In this document: positions 60,683 through 64,000 of the stretch, piece after piece
Numbering within the stretch: the first letter of the stretch is position 1
How the letters are laid out: every line of letters begins with the position of its first letter
From: Massilia phyllostachyos
GTDB taxonomy: Bacteria; Pseudomonadota; Gammaproteobacteria; Burkholderiales; Burkholderiaceae_D
Assembly (NCBI RefSeq): GCF_021044825.1
Contig: NZ_JAJNOC010000005.1
Location: forward strand, 186,001-250,000
Length of the DNA stretch: 64,000 nt
Direction of reading: 5' to 3'
Made by a program: the position numbers and the translations under genes
Notes under the pieces: generated by a model
Database searches by the model: none
Told to the model about the DNA's origin: nothing
Seen by the model: the letters and a program-made list of their open reading frames with translations, nothing else

Positions 60683-62589
60683 GCAGGCAGGTTCTCGATG
60701 TCCAGTTGCGGCAGTCCGGCGGGTACGGGAATGCCGAACACGCGCAGGTAGAACACCAGCTCCGCCTCCAGGGTCGTGATCACACTCTCGGCCTTTCTGA
60801 AGCCATGGCCTTCGCCCTCCAGGGTGATGTAGGCCACCGGCACCTGCCGGGCGCGCAGGGCGTCCACCATGGTTTCGGATTGCGACGGCGGCACCACCAT
60901 GTCGTCCAGGCCCTGGAAGAAGATCATCGGGCGTGTCAGCTTGTCGGTGTGGTGGATCGGCGAGCGTTCGCGGTAGACCTGTTCGGCGCGTTCCGGCGGC
61001 GCGATCAGGTACTGGTTGTAGTGCGACTCGAACTTGTGCGAGTCCGCGTCCAGCCCGGCCAGGTCGGACACGCCGTAGTAGCAGGCGCCGGCCTTGAACA
61101 GGTCGTGGAAGGCGAGGGCGTTCAGGGTGGTGAGGCCGCCGGCGCTGCTGCCGCGCACCAGCAGGCGCGCCGGGTCCACCAGGCCCTGCTCGACGAGATG
61201 GCGCGCGCCGGCCACGCAATCCTCGACGTCGACCACGCCCCACTGGCCCTTGAGCAGGTCGCGGTAGGCGCGCCCGAAGCCGGTGCTGCCGCCGTAGTTC
61301 ACGTCCAGCACCGCGAAGCCGCGGCTGGTCCAGAACTGGGTCGACAGCTTCAGGGTGCTGGCGGCCATGCCGGTCGGGCCGCCGTGGCCGATCACGATCA
61401 GGGGCGGCAGTTCGCCGGTCGGCGCCTCATGGTCGGCGTTGGCCGGCGGGTAGTGGAAGGCATACGCCGTGCGGCCGTTGGCGCTCGGGTAGCTGATCGA
61501 CCGCGGCACCGATAGGTAGGTCGCGGGCGGGAGCTGGGGAATCGAGCGCGCCAGCACCTCGTGCCCGCCGTGCTCGACATCGATGCGCGCCAGTTCCAGC
61601 GCCAGCGTCGGTGCGCCACCCAGCAGCGCGACCGTGTGCGCGTTCACGCGCAGCTCGCGGATTTCTTCGTAGGGCGTCGGCACCTCGCTCAATACGCCAT
61701 CGCGCAGGCGCGCCAGCTTGCTCACGCCTCCTTCGACATAGGCGCACACGATTTCCTCTTCTGAACGGAAGCCGTACAGCGAGCCGCCGAAGTTCCACTG
61801 CGGTCCGCCGAATTCCGCCTCCTTGGAACACAGGGCGTGCGCGACGCCATGGTCGTAGCGGTACAGGTTCCACCAGCCGCTGCGGTCCGACACGAAATGC
61901 AGCACGCCGCCGGGCGACCATTCCGGCTGGCAGATCGATTCCTGCGGCCCGCCCGCGACCAGGCGGCCGTCGACGAGCGTGCCGTCTTCCGCCACGTCGG
62001 CCAGCCATAGCTCGCAGCCTTCCCAGGGCATGCGCGGATGGTCCCAGCACAGCCAGGCCAGCTGGCGGCCATCCGGGGAAAGGCGCGGGGCCGCATAGAA
62101 ATCGTTGCCGTCGACGAGCACGGTCTCGCTGCCGTCGAAAGCGATGGCGGCGATGGTGTTCTCCGGGTAGTGGCCGCCGCTCGAATGGTCTTCGCGCACG
62201 GTCACCAGGCGCCCGCGCGGCGCATCGACCACGAAGTCGGCATAGCGCTGCTTGTTGTCTTCAGCCGTGATCGCAACCGGCGCAGTACCCGGTTCGACGC
62301 GGTACAGGCGCCCGTCGGGCTGGTTCGAAAACCAGGCCACGCCATCGGCGACCGTGTGCGCGCCGCCGCCGTACTCGTGCACCTTGCTGCGCACGTTGAA
62401 CGGGGCTGGCGTCAGCTCGCCGCTGGTTCCGACAAGGGTCGAGCGTCCCGCCTCGCTGGCGCGCCCCTCGAGCCAGTACAGGTTGGCGCCGTCCAGCATC
62501 AGGGCGGACAGCGGCGTGGCGCCGGCCGCGACGACGGCGGCGGTGATCGGCGACGTCCATGCGCCGCAGGGAGCTTGTTGTTTGGTCAT
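60679..62589 (-). CDS. S9-family serine peptidase (prolyl oligopeptidase type)
   Basis: The product is 636 residues without a signal peptide, so cytoplasmic. The N-terminal ~360 residues form a beta-propeller (repeats such as LSPDGRQLAWLCWDHP and WNLYRYDHG). The C-terminal alpha/beta-hydrolase domain has the nucleophile in RGSSAGGLTTLNAL, Asp in QGLDDMVVPPSQS and His in EGEGHGFRKAES. It probably cleaves short peptides or acylated peptides. Its stop overlaps the SNF2 start. Confidence 0.9.
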   Translation of the reverse strand: MTKQQAPCGAWTSPITAAVVAAGATPLSALMLDGANLYWLEGRASEAGRSTLVGTSGELTPAPFNVRSKVHEYGGGAHTVADGVAWFSNQPDGRLYRVEPGTAPVAITAEDNKQRYADFVVDAPRGRLVTVREDHSSGGHYPENTIAAIAFDGSETVLVDGNDFYAAPRLSPDGRQLAWLCWDHPRMPWEGCELWLADVAEDGTLVDGRLVAGGPQESICQPEWSPGGVLHFVSDRSGWWNLYRYDHGVAHALCSKEAEFGGPQWNFGGSLYGFRSEEEIVCAYVEGGVSKLARLRDGVLSEVPTPYEEIRELRVNAHTVALLGGAPTLALELARIDVEHGGHEVLARSIPQLPPATYLSVPRSISYPSANGRTAYAFHYPPANADHEAPTGELPPLIVIGHGGPTGMAASTLKLSTQFWTSRGFAVLDVNYGGSTGFGRAYRDLLKGQWGVVDVEDCVAGARHLVEQGLVDPARLLVRGSSAGGLTTLNALAFHDLFKAGACYYGVSDLAGLDADSHKFESHYNQYLIAPPERAEQVYRERSPIHHTDKLTRPMIFFQGLDDMVVPPSQSETMVDALRARQVPVAYITLEGEGHGFRKAESVITTLEAELVFYLRVFGIPVPAGLPQLDIENLPA

Positions 62590-62678
62590 GACGGGTTCCT
62601 ACAAGACTGGACGGGCATTATAAGTGCGAGCCCGGAGATGCGATAATAGAGGTTTTCCCTGCGCTTTCCTTGTCAGCC

Positions 62679-63761
62679 ATGCCACAATTCGCCCCGCTCC
62701 AGAACGACACCTTCCTGCGTGCGCTGCTGCGCCAGCCGACCGACTACACCCCGGTGTGGCTGATGCGCCAGGCAGGCCGCTACTTGCCGGAATACCGCGC
62801 CACGCGCGAGCGGGCAGGGTCCTTCCTGGGGCTGGCGAAGAATCCGGATTTCGCCACCGAAGTCACCCTGCAGCCGCTCGACCGCTACGCCCTGGACGCC
62901 TCGATCCTGTTCTCGGACATCCTGACGGTGCCGGACGCGATGGGCCTGGGCCTGTACTTCGCCGAGGGCGAGGGCCCGAAGTTCGAGCGTCCGCTGCGCA
63001 CGGAAGAAGCGGTGCGCGCCCTGCAGGTACCGGATATGGCGTCGCTCGACTACGTCTTCAAGGCGGTGACCCAGATCCGCACCGCCATCAACGGCCGCGT
63101 GCCGCTGATTGGCTTCTCGGGCAGCCCCTGGACCCTGGCCTGCTACATGGTCGAAGGCGGCGGCTCGCGCGAATTCCACACCATCAAGAAGATGATGTAC
63201 CAGCGTCCGGACCTGATGCACCACATCCTGGACACCAATGCGCGCGTGGTGGCGCAGTACCTGAACGCCCAGATCGACGCCGGCGCCCAGGCCGTGATGA
63301 TCTTCGACTCCTGGGGCGGCGCACTGGCCGACGGCGCTTATCAACAGTTCTCGCTGCGGTACATGCGGCAGATCCTCCAGGACCTGCAACGCGAGAAGGA
63401 TGGCGTGCGCATTCCCGCCATCGTGTTCACCAAGGGCGGCGGCCTGTGGCTGGACGAGATGGCCGACATCGGCGCCGATGCGCTGGGACTGGACTGGACC
63501 GTCAACCTGGGCCGCGCGCGCGCTTTGGTCGGCGACCGCGTGGCCCTGCAGGGCAACCTCGATCCGGCCATCCTGTTCGCGGCGCCGGAACAGATCGCGG
63601 CGGAAGTCGAACGTTCCTTGAGCGCCTATGGCACGCCGTCAGCCGGCCATGGCCACGTGTTCAACCTGGGCCACGGCATCTCGCAGTTCACGCCGCCCGA
63701 ATCGGTCACCGCCATGGTGGAAGCTGTCCACAGCTTCAGCCGCCGCCAGCGCGCCGACTGA
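62679..63761 (+). CDS. hemE: Uroporphyrinogen decarboxylase
   Basis: The product is 360 residues from the ATG at 62679 ([20 protein letters not shown]); an in-frame TTG nine bases upstream is possible. It converts uroporphyrinogen III to coproporphyrinogen III. The family signatures [16 protein letters not shown] and [13 protein letters not shown] are present, as is the catalytic Asp in [13 protein letters not shown]. It is divergent from the S9 peptidase gene. Confidence 0.97.
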   Translation: MPQFAPLQNDTFLRALLRQPTDYTPVWLMRQAGRYLPEYRATRERAGSFLGLAKNPDFATEVTLQPLDRYALDASILFSDILTVPDAMGLGLYFAEGEGPKFERPLRTEEAVRALQVPDMASLDYVFKAVTQIRTAINGRVPLIGFSGSPWTLACYMVEGGGSREFHTIKKMMYQRPDLMHHILDTNARVVAQYLNAQIDAGAQAVMIFDSWGGALADGAYQQFSLRYMRQILQDLQREKDGVRIPAIVFTKGGGLWLDEMADIGADALGLDWTVNLGRARALVGDRVALQGNLDPAILFAAPEQIAAEVERSLSAYGTPSAGHGHVFNLGHGISQFTPPESVTAMVEAVHSFSRRQRAD

Positions 63762-63775
63762 CCGGCTCTTGACCC

Positions 63776-63798
63776 GCTGCGGCATGGGTTGCCGCAGC
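63776..63798 (+). terminator. Hairpin after hemE
   Basis: A perfect 9-bp stem, GCTGCGGCA/TGCCGCAGC, lies 14 bp after the hemE stop. It is followed by AAAATC rather than T, so it is a weak terminator at best. Confidence 0.5.
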
Positions 63799-64000
63799 AA
63801 AATCACACTTGTTCACAAGTTCGTAAATCAGCAAAATTATTCCTGTGGACATCTCTACTGCATCGAAAAATACGCAAGCCAATGATTCTTAAGCGATTTT
63901 TTCATGATGAACTGTGGATTTACACAGTAGAGCGCCTTAGTTATCTTTAAAATGTCCCCACTTCCCCTTCCTTGTTCACAAAGTTATCAACAGGAGGGCG
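63799..64000. other. AT-rich right edge of the window, no gene seen
   Basis: No credible coding region is visible. Short sequences resembling DnaA boxes or CAC-rich motifs recur (TGTTCACAA, TGTGGACAT, TGTGGATTT, TTATCAACA). The edge ends in ACAGGAGG, which could be the ribosome binding site of a gene outside the window. Confidence 0.35.

Noticed and set aside
56678..60751. A 1357-codon open frame antisense to the large SNF2 gene
   Set aside because: Composition is that of an antisense shadow and it has no recognisable motif.

Overview
The window is GC-rich, densely coded chromosomal DNA from a betaproteobacterium, most likely Oxalobacteraceae (Massilia/Telluria group). This assignment is an inference. 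It rests on the gene order (gltBD, then mlaFEDACB, a YadGH-type ABC pair, a BolA-like gene, murA, hisGDCBHAFIE, a HIT gene and tatABC), on LiuR-controlled leucine catabolism, and on protein style. No tRNA, rRNA, CRISPR array or prophage was seen.

Layout. 1-7 kb: a truncated nucleoside-recognition (Gate) membrane protein, an orphan family 5 solute-binding protein, a TonB-dependent receptor and a Tat-exported S66 peptidase whose expected nucleophile position is Cys. 7-15 kb: a leftward acyl-CoA catabolic group (isovaleryl-CoA dehydrogenase, AceK, thiolase, SDR, acyl-CoA dehydrogenase) with a MerR/LiuR regulator, two LiuR-like operators and a divergent metallo-beta-lactamase-fold hydrolase. 15-25 kb: a CI-like HTH regulator with an operator-rich leader, UbiX, GrxD, two small membrane proteins, a GNAT acetyltransferase carrying an in-frame palindromic repeat, Tex, a SNF2 ATPase and a DUF3297 protein. 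25-28 kb: a soluble histidine kinase/response regulator pair, then a REP-associated tyrosine transposase (RAYT) inside nested REP copies. 28-51 kb: a rightward housekeeping block covering glutamate synthase, Mla lipid transport, an ABC exporter, BolA/MurA, the whole histidine pathway with an orphan DNA methyltransferase coupled into it, a HIT protein and the Tat translocase. 52-64 kb: a secreted PHB-depolymerase-like esterase, a DUF885 metallopeptidase, a PH-like membrane protein, a second large SNF2 ATPase overlapping an S9 peptidase, and hemE.

How the genes work together. GltBD supplies glutamate and his genes consume it as amino donor. The Mla genes and MurA serve the envelope. TatABC exports twin-arginine proteins such as the S66 peptidase. 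The Liu and acyl-CoA genes feed acetyl-CoA to central metabolism, where AceK sets the glyoxylate/TCA split.

The most unusual signals are mobile or repetitive. They are a 102-bp palindromic element that adds 34 codons to a GNAT gene, with a 52-bp internally deleted copy elsewhere; the nested RAYT/REP cassette upstream of gltB; and REP-like palindromes between gltB and gltD and between hisA and hisF. The orphan methyltransferase sharing 4-bp overlaps with hisD and hisC is the most interesting gene-context observation.
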